Of a DNA stretch of 64,000 nucleotides, positions 47,307-59,400 are shown piece after piece. How positions within the stretch are numbered: position 1 is the stretch's first letter; each line of letters starts with the position of its first letter. The notes under the pieces were generated by a model. The model was not told the DNA's origin. It saw nothing but the letters and a program-made list of their open reading frames with translations, and made no database searches. The stretch comes from Eriocheir sinensis. Lineage: Eukaryota; Arthropoda; Malacostraca; Decapoda; Varunidae. The stretch lies in the NCBI RefSeq assembly GCF_024679095.1, contig NC_066570.1, positions 10,107,804-10,171,803 on the forward strand. The letters run 5' to 3'. Made by a program: the position numbers and the translations under genes.

Positions 47307-48266
47307 CTATATATGACGTTATGTTGTCATGGCAACTGTTCCAACCAAATACCTAACAAGCCAACAGTAATGAATGTTGACTATTCAATCAGTAAATCAG
47401 CGGAACGAGGCACGCCGGATGGTGTTATTAACCGTTAAATAATATGAATGAATCCAGTAGTTTACTTAATAGGTAGTCTATATGTTAATAAGAAAACATC
47501 ACGCTTCACGCTGACAAGCCTTATTCTCGAAAATATCTTCTCCGTTCACTATAGTTCGACTTTAATATTTGAACTTTGTATATTAGGAAATTTGTCAATC
47601 TCTTTCTTGGCACAATGTTAATAGATTAACATTCTAATGATCGTCAGACGGGAACATCCTCCATTCAGTCCTTACCCCCCCCCCCCTACACATACACCGG
47701 TACAAGGGCGATAAGGAAGGAACCTCGCAGAGGGCTAATTTCCATATTCAAGCAGCCTTTGTTTCCTCTTCTGAACACACACTGAGAGATCCAGTACGAT
47801 CATTTGCTGTGTTGTGGCACCTCTCCAGGCGACTGAGAGCCTAATAACAACACCCAGACAAGTCACTACGCGAGATGCCTTGCGGCGAACGGGAAACTGA
47901 ACCAGTGGTTGAAACTTCGGTTCGTGGGTAGTTGCTAGATGTCTGGTAATCAAGAATTCTAGAAGGCTCTACATCCAAGCATGGGGACTATGTAGTATCC
48001 TTGCAGTTAACAGACCACAGTCTTGCAGATGCACTGGCGAGGTAATGTGCCTGGCTTTGCGTTAAACTGTAGTCCTCCCTCCCGGCCCATCATAATTTGC
48101 TGACCGCATGGGTGAGTGGCACCTCTTCCATCATTTTGCTGCCGATATGTGCTCAAAAATAAAGCAAAAAACACCACAACGAGACTTAATTAATTAGGGA
48201 TGCAGACATATGGGTGAGTTTAAGACATTCCCAGAACACTAACAGACCGTCGTGTCCCGTACATCG

Positions 48267-48299
<33 letters not shown>

Positions 48300-48623
48300 A
48301 CTGGTGACTGTAGCTCAGCGGTGCGTCAGTGAACGGTTTATATCAAGGGTAGGCAAGCCTCCTTGGCTCAGATGTCGGGGTGCAGCGGGCGAGGCCCCAG
48401 TGAGTCGATTTGTTGCCACGCTGTTACCCTTTCCTTGTCAGTATATTTTATTTCCTGCTTTTCATGCATAAATGGTGTGTGAAAAACACCATAAAAGAAA
48501 ACCTTTCTAGAATAAATGTTTTTTATACAATAACACAGCCTGGAAGGATTGTCTAGCATATAGGCTATTCCTTTTCTCCACATAGGTATATCACACAGGT
48601 ATATACTTTTTTATATACCCCCA

Positions 48624-48704
48624 GCAGACGAGCGGCTGAACAGACACTCCCCGGGATGTCTGAACGACAGCCAGGCTGGACTGAATGATCCAGCAGTTGC
48701 TGCA
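48624..48704 (+). other. Second orphan exon candidate
   Basis: An acceptor-like ATACCCCCAG and a donor-like CTGCAG|GTTAGT bracket about 80 bp that is open in the frame DERLNRHSPGCLNDSQAG. That frame would be compatible with the phase-1 end of the candidate at 46,880-46,980. No family is recognised, and evidence is limited to splice-like edges and one open frame. Confidence 0.2.
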
Positions 48705-48724
48705 GGTTAGTGATTGTCACTGCT

Positions 48725-48728
<4 letters not shown>

Positions 48729-48782
<54 letters not shown>
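48729..48782. repeat. (CA)n microsatellite
   Basis: This is a 54-bp CA tract. The stretch to its right, 48,790-49,885, is AT-rich with no gene seen. Confidence 0.93.
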
Positions 48783-48786
<4 letters not shown>

Positions 48787-49885
48787 TTAACACAAACGTA
48801 TGGAAGTGGATTTTCTATAGGTAGGTAGACTGATAAATAGGTAGACCTAACCAGGTGAAAATATTAATATATAAATCTAATTACACAAAGAATAAGATTT
48901 TTACCCTAGTATATATTTTGCTTATTGTTCATTATCTTCATTTGCATGAAATGCTGAGCAGCCATTATGAAGGTGTATCGAGGGAGGGAGATAGTTAACT
49001 AGTCATTGCCCTGGGTTATCAGTGATCCTGATCATGGGCTGCATTTCGTTCGTATGAATAGGCCAGCTGGGTCGTGTGTCTAGGCAGGGACATTTTGGAA
49101 CAGTGGAATCTTTACTGCGACACGGACCAAAGTTAGCATCGTGATTGCTGTTTACCTGTTTGGGTCTTGGCATATGACATATTGACATGCACTGCTGGCC
49201 TTCTATCCCGTACAATGCATGTTTATTCCCAGAGGATAGTAACTAGATGGTTAGGTACTTGTTGCCAGGGACCGACACTTGAGTGGCAATCCGGGGGTCA
49301 GGACTCAGGAGTGGGCTGGACAGGGCAAATTTGGCACAGTTGCACCGTAAGTTAATTGGCTCGAATTTTGAACACGACAATGTTATCAAATTTATTAGTG
49401 TGGTGACGCAACCTTAATAATTGTTTACAACACCATAGATGTGCCTAGCCTGGGCCATCCCGTCTGATCATTTATAATTATATGGGCCATTAAGTATTAG
49501 ACGGACCAGTCAGAGGGCAATAACTAATAATATTTGACTCCTTAACCTTTGCAAATGGTAACTTAAAAACAATATGTTGCAGTTTGTCATAGTTCCCAAA
49601 CAAGGGCCTTTTGAGTGTATTTTTGTTAGTGAAACTATTATAAATACAAGTATTGCTGCATGTCACTCCTGGTGACTGTATTCCTAGTAATACTGACGGC
49701 ATACAGGCTTTGAAGGAGGGTCATTAGTTTTCTTCATATTTATCTTCAGACCTGAATACTTTCAAACTGTGTAATCTCCTTGATATTTTTTTTCAAAATA
49801 ATTCAGTAAGACTATAGCAACAGTAGTTGTGGAGGAACAACACAGAACCTGATGATTGGTTAGAGAATGAATATGATGAAAACCA

Positions 49886-49962
49886 GAGTTTACCTTCCCC
49901 AGGTTTCCATTTATCAAGCATCCTGAAAGGGAGGATGAACAGCTAGGTGGGCTGAGTTTTTA
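49886..49962 (-). mobile_element. SINE family 2 fragment (copy d)
   Basis: The plus-strand text TTACCTTCCCCAGGTTTCCA and CATCCTGAAAGGGAGGATGAA followed by CAGCTAGGTGGGCTG is the reverse complement of the SINE-2 body, diverged. Only the central body remains. Confidence 0.65.
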
Positions 49963-50872
49963 ACACAGGCACACACATTCAGGAGACCGTGGGAAGTAGA
50001 CTTTGGGTAACCCGCACGGTACACAGCCTTTATGTGAATGTGTTCCTGCCCACCAACATTTATTCAGGCTTTGGGAATTCTGATTCTGAAAGCCTTTTGT
50101 ATATACTTGAGCTACTTTATTAAACTCAAGTATAGGAATTTCTGAACTAATTATAAGGTCTTCTCATCATGATTTACTCCTACACATTTCGTTTTCTTTA
50201 TTTACTTATCTACAGTTACACTGGGACTTTCCAAATACAGCAAAACATACTCGCCACCTTCCTCTTGGCCACCCTGACTGTTGTACAATTCCATGTAGGT
50301 AAATTCTTTACGTACGTAACTACCTCTTCCATATTATTTGTGACATTCACAAGAGCAAACAACTGGTATCTGCCAATGCCCAGTCTACTGGTTGTGTTCA
50401 TGTTTCTGCTGTTCTTCCAGCTTGTCCATGCTAGATTTAGATCAGATATCAGACAATTTTAAGCTCAGTTATCCCAGCTCTGTCATCTACGTAGTTTTCT
50501 TCCTAATCTTTGTACTCCATCAGGTTTTCTGTTTCATTTGTTTACTGCCACTGATCATGGGTATATTTCCAGGAACATTAGTCAGTTTGCCATTTGCTTT
50601 TCTTATATTTCCTCCAGTCACATTAATTAGAAATTCTGATTATACAAATTGATTTAATAAGCCATTTCCCTGAGCATAGGGATAGTGGAGTGTTGCTACT
50701 TATGTGACAAAAATTGGTAAGGAATATATGAGTAGGTCTAAGATTAACAAAAAAAAAAAAGGTCAGTGGCTCTGGAGAAGAACTGGAACAATTATAAAAT
50801 AAAACAAGATTAATTATCCCATCAGTATATTAATGAATAACAAATGCATTAGTAAAACCTTTGTAACAATTA
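49963..50872. other. AT-rich intergenic DNA
   Basis: A hydrophobic 97-residue plus-strand open frame (50,169-50,462) and a minus-strand frame overlap here. Neither shows a recognised domain or gene context, so neither is called. Confidence 0.4.
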
Positions 50873-51341
50873 AATTAAAGCAGGGGTCGGCAGCCTTTTG
50901 AACATAGAGTGCCAAGTCTAATTAATGCCTTTTCTTTTACTACCTTGCGTGCCAGGTGTTATTTTTTCCCACATTACAAAGCGTATGTCCTATGGAAATT
51001 GAGATCATAATCATAGACATAGACTCATAGAGTATGTAGTGACCATTATAACTAAAGTAAAGTGTATTATCCTGCACATGTATAACATAAATGTTACCTT
51101 TTTGTAGCAATTAGCATTCCTTGTAACTATTTTTATTTTTTTTAAATTTATACTCACAATATTAATGCGATCCTTGCCCTTGCTTCCCTTTGGCCAAAGT
51201 TGAAATTTCAGGTGAGTATCTGGACACCTTGAGCTTCACACAACCGTCAGAATGATCCGTTGTAAGCTTGCTGCGATGGGGGTTGAGGATGTGCCTCATG
51301 TGTGAAAATATCTGCTCACATTGATATGTAGATCCAAATGC

Positions 51342-53008
51342 TCATAGCAATGCAAAAGCTACCTTCTTCATGCAATTTAATTTATCAGGCAGTGAGGTCC
51401 AGGAACTTAATATGGAGGCTGCATGATCATTCGTACTAGTTTCCAATATTTCTCGAAGATCTTTAAATTTAGTTGACCACAATGATGAGGCCTGAAGGTC
51501 AATCAGCTGCATTTCCAACTCCTCAGTTTCCATCCACTCAAAGAGAGACTCGTCCAACTCACTGTCTTTAAAGGTGTCTGGTCTGATTAAAAACGAAAAC
51601 ACTGGGCCAGTGTGTTGGAAATCTTGAAATCTGATTGAGGACTCCGACTTTAATTCTTGCATGTACACCTGAAGATCAGTAGTGTTGACAGGATGAATTG
51701 CAGACAAGTTCTTCAAGTTTTTGAAGTAACGGAAAGAACCAGTTTTGATATCTGATGAGTAAACTGCAAGCTTTGCAACAAATGCCTTCCAAATATCATA
51801 CAAATCCATCACTGTTTTTCCTGCACCTTGCAAGATAAGATTGAGGTCGTTTAGATGTTTGGTGATGTCTGAGAGAAACATAAGTTTCACAGTCCAGTCT
51901 CTGTCCTCCAGCTCAGGATAGTCTTGGCCTTTTTCTGATAAAAAAAATCTTCATTTCATCAAAGCATTCCACAAACCTCTCCAATACCTTCCCACAGCTT
52001 AACCACCTAACACTGCTGTGCAAGGGTATATCTTTGTAAGCACTGTCCACCTCTTCAAGGAAAGCTTGAAACTGCCTGTGCGTAAGAGAAGAGTGTGCAA
52101 CAAGAAAATTCACTACTTTGGTAACAGTAGCCATCACTTTGTTGAGATCCGAGCTCGAGATCTTGGCACATAAATTTTCTTGATGAATTATGCAGTGCAA
52201 TTTCAGAATGGGGTGTCCAGTTTTATCCTCAACCATCTTAGTAAAACCCTTGTTTTTTCCTACCATCGCAGGGGCACCATCCGTTGTAACTGCAAAAATC
52301 TTTCATATGTTAACCCCTCTGTCCTCAAAATGATCAGTGAATGTCTTCAGTATGTCCTCTCCCTTGGTAGTGCCATACATAGGTTTAAGACAGCACAGCT
52401 CCTCGTGTATCTCTGTGTCACTATACCTGGCAAAAACAGCCAAGCGGGGAATGTCATTTATATCCACGCTTTCATCCAGGGCCACACTGAACACAGGTGT
52501 AGTTGTTAAAGCAACAGTTTGTTGCTCACTTACATTAGCAGCCATTTCAGAAATACGTCTCTCCACGGTCCTAGCTGAGAGTCTTGTCTTTTATCCTTGA
52601 GATGATCATGTGTGTGTTTGATATGCCATCAAATAACACCTCAGAGCACTCTAGGAAAGCTGCTTTTATAAAATCTCCATCAGTAAAAGGCTTTCCATGC
52701 TTGGAAATACACAGAGCTTGTTTGTAACTGGCCTCAGTTGCATTGTTTTTGTTAGCACTTAAACACATTACTTTGTTTCTCATAGCGCGATACTGCTTTC
52801 TTAATCGCTGCAGCCTTGTCTGTACTGTCCTTGAAAGTCTTCTCGTGTCTTGTTTCAAAGTGTCTTTTAACACTCGATGTGCGGCACACGACATTCTCGC
52901 AGCAGAGAGCACACAGCACGATCATTCTGCTGAATAAATCCAAAGTCATTTGTCCATGATGACTGAAATGATCGGACATCAAGCTTGACTTTTTTCGCAG
53001 TAGCCATG
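51342..53008 (-). pseudogene. hAT transposase pseudogene (BED finger plus RNase-H-like core)
   Basis: In order on the minus strand there is an N-terminus starting ATG at about 53,008 (KVKLDVRSFQSSWTNDF), then a BED-type zinc finger (LCALCCENVVC ... VKRHFETRH). This is followed by YKQALCISKHGKPFTDGDF, VALDESVDINDIPRLAVF (a catalytic-Asp region), LHCIIHQENLCAK (the CxxH insertion motif), HSSVRWLSCGKVLERFVE and the C-terminal dimerisation-type region LMFLSDITKHLNDLNLILQG. This order is that of the transposases related to the domesticated ZBED5/FAM200/GTF2IRD2 group. At least four frame changes separate the pieces, for example near 52,870, 52,570, 52,300 and 51,900, so it cannot make an active enzyme. 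Confidence 0.9.
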
Positions 53009-53245
53009 GCGACAGTAACTAGAAAGAGTGTCACTCACGGCGGCTAAATAGTCACTGAAGCAGAAATAGCAACGTTGCCGCTGCGTGACTGATGCGTCAG
53101 CAGCAACGTGTCTCATACTCGTTTACATCTCGTTGTACTCACGTATTCCTCATCGCGGGTACGAAACATTTTCGTTTTAATTCAATGTATCATAGGAAAG
53201 AATGATTTAAAATCGTTCGAAAACTTAAACTGTGATAAAAGTAAG

Positions 53246-53250
<5 letters not shown>

Positions 53251-53332
<82 letters not shown>
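53251..53332. repeat. (CT)n microsatellite inside the hAT element
   Basis: This is about 82 bp of pure CT in the non-coding right part of the transposon. Confidence 0.94.
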
Positions 53333-53336
<4 letters not shown>

Positions 53337-53657
53337 TTCTGTTTTTAGCTTTTCTTTGCTTCTTCGAATCACGTGGCGTGCCATAGGCAAGCACTCTGCG
53401 TGCCGAGTCTGGCACGCGTGCCAAAGGTTGCCGACCCCTGAATTAAAGTTTTTAATGACATTGCAGCATGTCGAGGGTGGAGGGCTATTCTAATATTGGT
53501 GTTACTTTCTTTCAGGTGTGGCCAGGTGTTGCAACCCTCCAATAAGCACCTGTACCAGTCTGGATAGAGATGTGTAGTACACAGTGTAAGGACAATCCAG
53601 TTGTCAGTCAAACATCTGGCACTGTTCCCCAAAAGAGCTGACAAATTCCGAGCCAAG

Positions 53658-53985
53658 TTTTTTTTTCTTTACACTCTGGCCTATAGCGCTGGTAGGCTTT
53701 TTTCAGGGGACTGGTGGTCGACCCAAGCCCGTCATGGCGCAGGCAAGTGTTTATAGCAGCACCATTTATTCTTGGCTCATGCTGCCCGCCGGAGCTCATT
53801 CTTGATTCACTTGGACAGTTCCTCTAGAGTTGGGGTTGATAGGTGATCTTCAGGACAGCACGTGGGTAGCCTTATGCCACTTGGCAATGACTGAAAAATC
53901 CCAGGTGGTAGCAGAAGATTTGAACCCGCATTGTCCAGAACATGGTGAACGCAGGACCTGCACACTAACCATTCAGCCACTGCCT
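53658..53985 (-). mobile_element. tRNA-derived SINE, family 1 (copy c)
   Basis: It is the reverse complement of the family with a T-run tail at 53,658-53,669, body GCAGGCAAGTGTTTATAGC and GGCTCATGCTGCCCGCC, and head GATTTGAACCCGCA (B box) to CAGCCACTGCC. It is more diverged than the copy at 30,034. Confidence 0.85.
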
Positions 53986-54230
53986 CTCTGTTCCAACATG
54001 AGTAAAAAATGAGAGGCCAGAAGAGAGTGGTTGATTTCAAATGGAGAAGTGTCTAGATAGGCAGGAGGAAATAGATGAAGGAAGGCTGCCCTGGAGTTAA
54101 CCTGCATAAGGAATTTGGATAGTATAGAGACGAGTAGAACGTTATGTGAAGAGAGGGGCCACAGTAGAGGTGGAGGCATGCAGTTAGCAAGCTTAGAAGG
54201 GCAATCATCATGAAAATGTCTGTAGAAGAC
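53986..54230 (-). pseudogene. LINE C-terminal remnant, same family as 6.2-6.5 kb
   Basis: Reverse complemented, this reads through CTTGCTAACTGCATGCCTCC and TCTCTATACTATCCAAATTCC TTATG, matching 6,280-6,380 with about the same spacing. No open frame survives. Confidence 0.65.
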
Positions 54231-55060
54231 AGAGGGGCAACATTGCAGCAGAGTTTGCTATAGAAGAAGAGAGTTTAAGTTTGACTCCATCGAGTCCAAA
54301 ACAGCTATGTGAGTGAAGCCCCTCCTATATGAAATGCGCTCTCCATACGAGGACAGACAAGGCCCCTGGATATCATTTGTGAGGGGTAAAAAACTGAAAG
54401 ACTAATACAGAACACACAACTTCAAAGAAGCTGATTTAGGAAGAGGTGAGATGAAATTATGAGTTGAGGATAGACCAAATAAGTTTATTGTTTAAGTGGA
54501 CAGCCGAGTGTTGTCATAGAATAGGGAACAGATGTTCGGAATTCTATCCCTCTGTTTTTATCTCGTGTTTCCTTTCAAGCTGATCTATCTATGCTGTGGT
54601 AATCCTGCCACTGTCTTCCCCTAAGCCTATCAGCACCTGTATTCTGTACGACTATTTTATCTCCCTCTCTGAGGAAAAAGTCAATTTCTCCGCCTATCAA
54701 CTCAACAAATTCCATCGTCTATTCCCTAGTCTTCGACCACACTCAGCAGTCCCCTTCCTCTACACTAAATATTCTCTGTCTATCCTTAACTCAAAACATT
54801 AACTGAAAACTTATTTCCTCTCTTGCTAAATCAGTGTCTTCGAGGTTATGCATTTGTATCGTTTTCACCAGTTCTATTCCCCCTCACACATGCTGTCCAC
54901 ATACAAGGGTCTTTTCTGTCCTCATATGGAGTATGACAGAAGTCTTAGACAAATGGTGGAAAATTCTGTAGGATCAAGGTCATGGGCACGAGAGGAAGTG
55001 ACATCTTGGCATACATAGATGCAGCATCCAGCTTGGATTGAAAGCTAGGATGAAGATAGC
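54231..55060. other. Intergenic stretch
   Basis: No gene is recognised. A 68-residue frame at 54,596-54,802 lacks support. It may include further LINE decay products. Confidence 0.35.
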
Positions 55061-55082
55061 AAGAGACATACATCACGGCAGC

Positions 55083-55500
55083 CACTAATACATAGGAATA
55101 CATAGGAGGAACAGACACCAGAAGACCTATCGGTCTATGGCGAGGGTGTCTGTTTACTACCGCTACTACTAGTAATCTACGTGTGATAGGACAGGGCAGA
55201 ATAGATGAAGGCTCCTCCCCACCCACCTCTCCCTCCGGCAACGTGCCGGCAGGAAATAGTTAGAAGAGAACACCATGTACCTTTAAGGAGGAATGGGACA
55301 TGGAAATTTTACAGTAAAGAGAGAAATAAGAGGAAATTACTACCCTTAACTTACACTACTGGTAACCTAAGCTGTGGGGGAAAATGACTTCATTACATAA
55401 GAACATAAGAACACAGAAACACAAGGAGAATGGAAGAGGACGAGTGGCCTGCACAGGGCAGCCTCAGGATCCCCCCTAATACTCACGATGGGTGAGGTGT
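55083..55500 (-). mobile_element. Two CR1 3'-end remnants
   Basis: On the plus strand, ACATAGGAATACATAGGAGG with GACCTATCGGTCTATGG (55,083-55,140) and ACATAAGAACATAAGAACAC with GTGGCCTGCACAGGGCAGCC (55,396-55,465) are reverse complements of the CR1 terminal 8-bp repeats and the preceding CCTTGTATAGGCCAACCGGCC block. Both are short and old. Confidence 0.7.
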
Positions 55501-55686
55501 AGTTTCAGGGGCACAGGTGGAGGCTTGATCCTCGTTTTACCGGCGGTACTAGGCACGGCACAAGTAACCTGTCACCTTACTGCACCCACACCTCACTCCA
55601 CCTGTCATGCGGACATTAACTGTTGCTTTACTCTATTGTTAACTTACGCTACTTGCAATCTAGGTTGTTGGGGAGAATAATATATA

Positions 55687-56275
55687 AGTAACACAAGAAG
55701 AAGGAAGTTGAAAAGAGTAACACAAGAAAAAGGAATTTGAAAAGAGTAACACAAGAAGAGGGAGTTTGAAAAGAGTTACACAAGAATAAGGAAGTTGAAA
55801 AGAGTTACACAGAAGAAGGTATTGAAAAGAGTAACACAGAAGAAGGTATTGAAAAGAGTAACACAGAAGAAGGTATTGAAAAGAGTAACACAGAAGAAGG
55901 TATTGAAAGAGTAACACAGAAGAAGGTATTGAAAAGAGTTACACAGAAGAAGGTATTGAAAAGAGTTACACAGAAGAAGGTATTGAAAAGAGTTACACAG
56001 AAGAAGGTATTGAAAAGAGTAACACAGAAGAAGGTATTGAAAAGAGTAACACAGAAGAAGGTATTGAAAAGAGTTACACAGAAGAAGGTATTGAAAAGAG
56101 TTACACAGAAGAAGGAATTTGAAAAGAGTAACACAGAAGAAGGAATTTGAAGATAAATAACACAGAAGAAGAAATGTGAAGTAACACAGAAGAAGGAATT
56201 GAAAGAGTAACACTAGAAGAAGGAATTTGAAAAGAGTAACACAGAAGAAGGTATTGAAAGAGTTACACAAAAGAA
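55687..56275 (+). repeat. 27-bp minisatellite
   Basis: The tandem unit is GAGTAACACAGAAGAAGG followed by TATTGAAAA, regular at 27 bp for 55,800-56,110 and with longer or shorter variants at both ends. Because 27 is divisible by 3 each frame keeps its own peptide; the plus frame at 55,929-56,150 repeats KRVTQKKVL. The unit is unrelated to the 28-bp satellite. Open frames here are not called as genes. Confidence 0.93.
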
Positions 56276-56486
56276 TGGGCGAGTCTCTTCTGGGAGGAAA
56301 GCGGCTCGTTCAGACCCAGGAACACCAGAAAGGATGATAGAAACATCAAGAAAAGGAAAACAGAAAAGTCATCCACCTTTCGGCCCCTGGGGCCGCAGGG
56401 TGGGTGACGGGTGAATCTCCTCTGGGGAGAAGGAGGCTAACCCACACAGTCAAGATAGAGGATAGAGAAAGGAAATTAAATCATCG
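56276..56486. other. Spacer between the two minisatellites
   Basis: This is about 200 bp of unique DNA with GGCCCCTGGGGCCGCAGGG and a CTCTTCTGGGAGGAAAG / CTCCTCTGGGGAGAAGG pair that may be a diverged direct repeat. No gene is present. Confidence 0.5.
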
Positions 56487-59400
56487 AGAATATCGATATT
56501 GAGGAGCAGATGAAAGCACATCGATATTGAGGAGCAGATGAAAGCACATCGATATTGAGGAGCAGATGAAAGCACCTCCATATTGAGGAACAGATGAAAG
56601 CACATCGATATTGCGGAGCAGATGAAAGCACCTCGATATTGACGAGCACATGATAGAACCTCGATATTGAGGAGCAGATGAAAGCAACTCGATATTGAGG
56701 AGGAGATGAAAGCACCTTGATATTGAGGAGCACATGATACCACCTCGATATTGAGGAGCAGATGAAAGCAACTCGATATTGAGGAGGAGATGAAAGCACC
56801 TCGATATTGAGGAGCACATGATACCACCTCGATATTGAGGAGCAGATGAAAGCAACTCGATATTGAGGAACAGATGAAAGCCTCTCGATATTGAGGAGCA
56901 CATGATACCACCTCGATATTGAGGAGCAGATGAAAGCACCTCCATATTGAGGAACAGATGAATGCACATCGATATTGACGAGCACATGATAGAACCTCGA
57001 TATTGAGGAGCAGATGAAAGCAACTCGATATTGAGGAGGAGATGAAAGCACCTTGATATTGAGGAGCAGATGAAAGCACCTTGATATTGAGGAGCAGATG
57101 AAAGCACCTTGATATTGAGGAGCAGATGAAAGCACCTTCATATTGAGGAGCAGATGAAAGCACCTTGATATTGAGGAGCAGATGAAAGCACCTTGATATT
57201 GAGGAGCAGATGAAAGCACCTTCATATTGAGGAGCAGATGAAAGCACCTCGATATTGAGGAGCAGATGAAAGCACCTCGATATTGAGGAGCAGATGAAAG
57301 CACCTTGATATTGAGGAGCAGATGAAAGCACCTTGATATTGAGGAGCAGATGAAAGCACCTCGATATTGAGGAGCAGATGAAAGCACCTTGATATTGAGG
57401 AGCAGATGAAAGCACCTTGATATTGAGGAGCAGATGAAAGCACCTTGATATTGAGGAGCAGATGAAAGCACCTTGATATTGAGGAGCAGATGAAAGCACC
57501 TTAATATTGAGGAGCAGATGAAAGCATCTCGATATTGATGAGCAGATGAAAGCACCTTCATATTGAGGAGCAGATGAAAGCACCTTGGTATTGAGGAGCA
57601 GATGTAAACAGCTACATATTGATTAGCAGATGAAAGCACCTCGATATTGAGAAGCAGATAATATCACCTAGATATTGATGAGCAGATGACAGCAAATCGA
57701 TATTGGGGAGCAGATGATAGCACCTCGAAATTGATGAGCAGATGAAAGCACCTCGATTTTAAGGAGCAGGTGAAAGCATATCGATACTGGAAAGCAGGTG
57801 AAAGCACCTTGATATTGAGGAGCAGATGAAAGCACCTTGATATTGAGGAGCAGATGAAAGCACCTCGATATTGAGGAGCAGATGAAAGCACATCGATATT
57901 GAGGAGCAGATGAAAGCACCTCGATATTGAGGAGCAGATGAAAGCACCTCGATATTGAGGAGCAGATGAAAGCACCTCGATATTGAGGAGCAGATGAAAG
58001 CACATCGATATTGAGGAGCAGATGAAAGCACCTCGATATTGAGGAACAGATGAAAGCAGTTTGATATTAAGGAGCACATGATAGCACCTCGATATTGAAG
58101 AGCACATGATACCACCTCCATATTGATGAGCAGATGAAAGCAGCTTGATATTGAGGAGCAGATGAAAGCACCTCGATATTGAGGAACAGATGAAAGCACA
58201 TCGATATTGAGGAGCAGATGATAGCACCTCGAAATTGACGACCAGATGAAAGCAGCTTCATATTGAGGAGCAAATCAAAACACATCGATATTGAGGAGCA
58301 AATGATAGCACCTCGATATTGATGAGCAGATGAAAGCACCTCGATATTGATGAGCAGATGAAAGCACCTTGATATTGAGGAGCAGATGAAAGTACTCGAT
58401 ATTGATGACCAGATGAAAGCTCCTTGATATTGAAAACCAGATGAAAGCACAAGGATATTGAGGAGCAGATGAAAGCACCTCTATATTGAGGAGCAGATAA
58501 AAGAACCTCGGTATTGAGGAGCAGATGAAAGCACATCGATATTGAGGAGCAGATGAAAGCACATCGATATTGGGGAGCAGAATAAAGCACCTTGATATTG
58601 AGGAGCAGAATAAAGCACCTTGATATTGAGGAGCAGATGAAAACACCTTGATATTGAGGAGCAGATGAAAGCACCTTGATATTGAGGAGCAGATGAAAGC
58701 ACCTCGATACTGAGGAGCATTTGAAAGCACATCGATATTGAGGAGCATATGAAAGCACCTTGATATTGAAGAGCAGATGAAAACATCTTGATATTGAGGT
58801 GCAGATGTAAACAGCTCCCTATTGATTAGCAGATGAAAGCACCTTGATATTGAGGAGCAGATGAAAGCACCTCGATATTGAGGAGCAGATGAAAGCACCT
58901 CGATATTGAGGAGCAGATGAGACCACCTCAATTTTGGGAAGCATGTGAAAGCACATCGATATTGAGGAGCATTTGAAAGCACATCGATATTGAGGAGCAG
59001 ATGAAAACACATCAATATTGAGGAGCAGATGAAAGCACATCGATATTGAGGAGCAGATGAAATCACCTCGATATTGAGGAGCTTTTATCTGCACATTGAT
59101 ATTGAGGAGCAGATAAAAGCACCTCGATATTGAGGAGCAGATTAAATCACCTCGATGTTGAGGAACAGATGAAAGCACCTCGATATTGAGGAGCAGGTGA
59201 AAGCACATTGATATTGGGGAGCAGGTGAAAGCACATCGATATTGAGGAGCAAATGAAAGCACCTTGATATTGAGGAGCAGATGAAAGCACATCGATATTG
59301 GAGAGCGGGTGAAAGCACCTTGATATTGAGGAGCAGATGAAAGCACCTTGATATTGAGGAGCAGATGAAAGCACCTTGATATTGAGGAGCAGATGAAAGC

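Larger units (their letters stand above)
50881..53440 (-). mobile_element. hAT-superfamily DNA transposon, complete ends, decayed transposase
   Basis: The ends are inverted repeats: the left starts CAGGGGTCGGCAGCCTTTT, and the right end read on the minus strand starts CAGGGGTCGGCAACCTTTGG. Both are flanked by the same 8-bp target duplication AATTAAAG at 50,873-50,880 and 53,441-53,448. An 8-bp duplication is diagnostic of hAT elements. The element is 2,560 bp, carries a transposase relic on the minus strand, and contains a (CT)n microsatellite at 53,251-53,332 between the right end and the gene. Confidence 0.94.

Noticed and set aside
50169..50462. A small membrane protein gene
   Set aside because: The hydrophobic frame lies in AT-rich DNA, overlaps frames on the other strand, and has no recognised domain, splice or start context.
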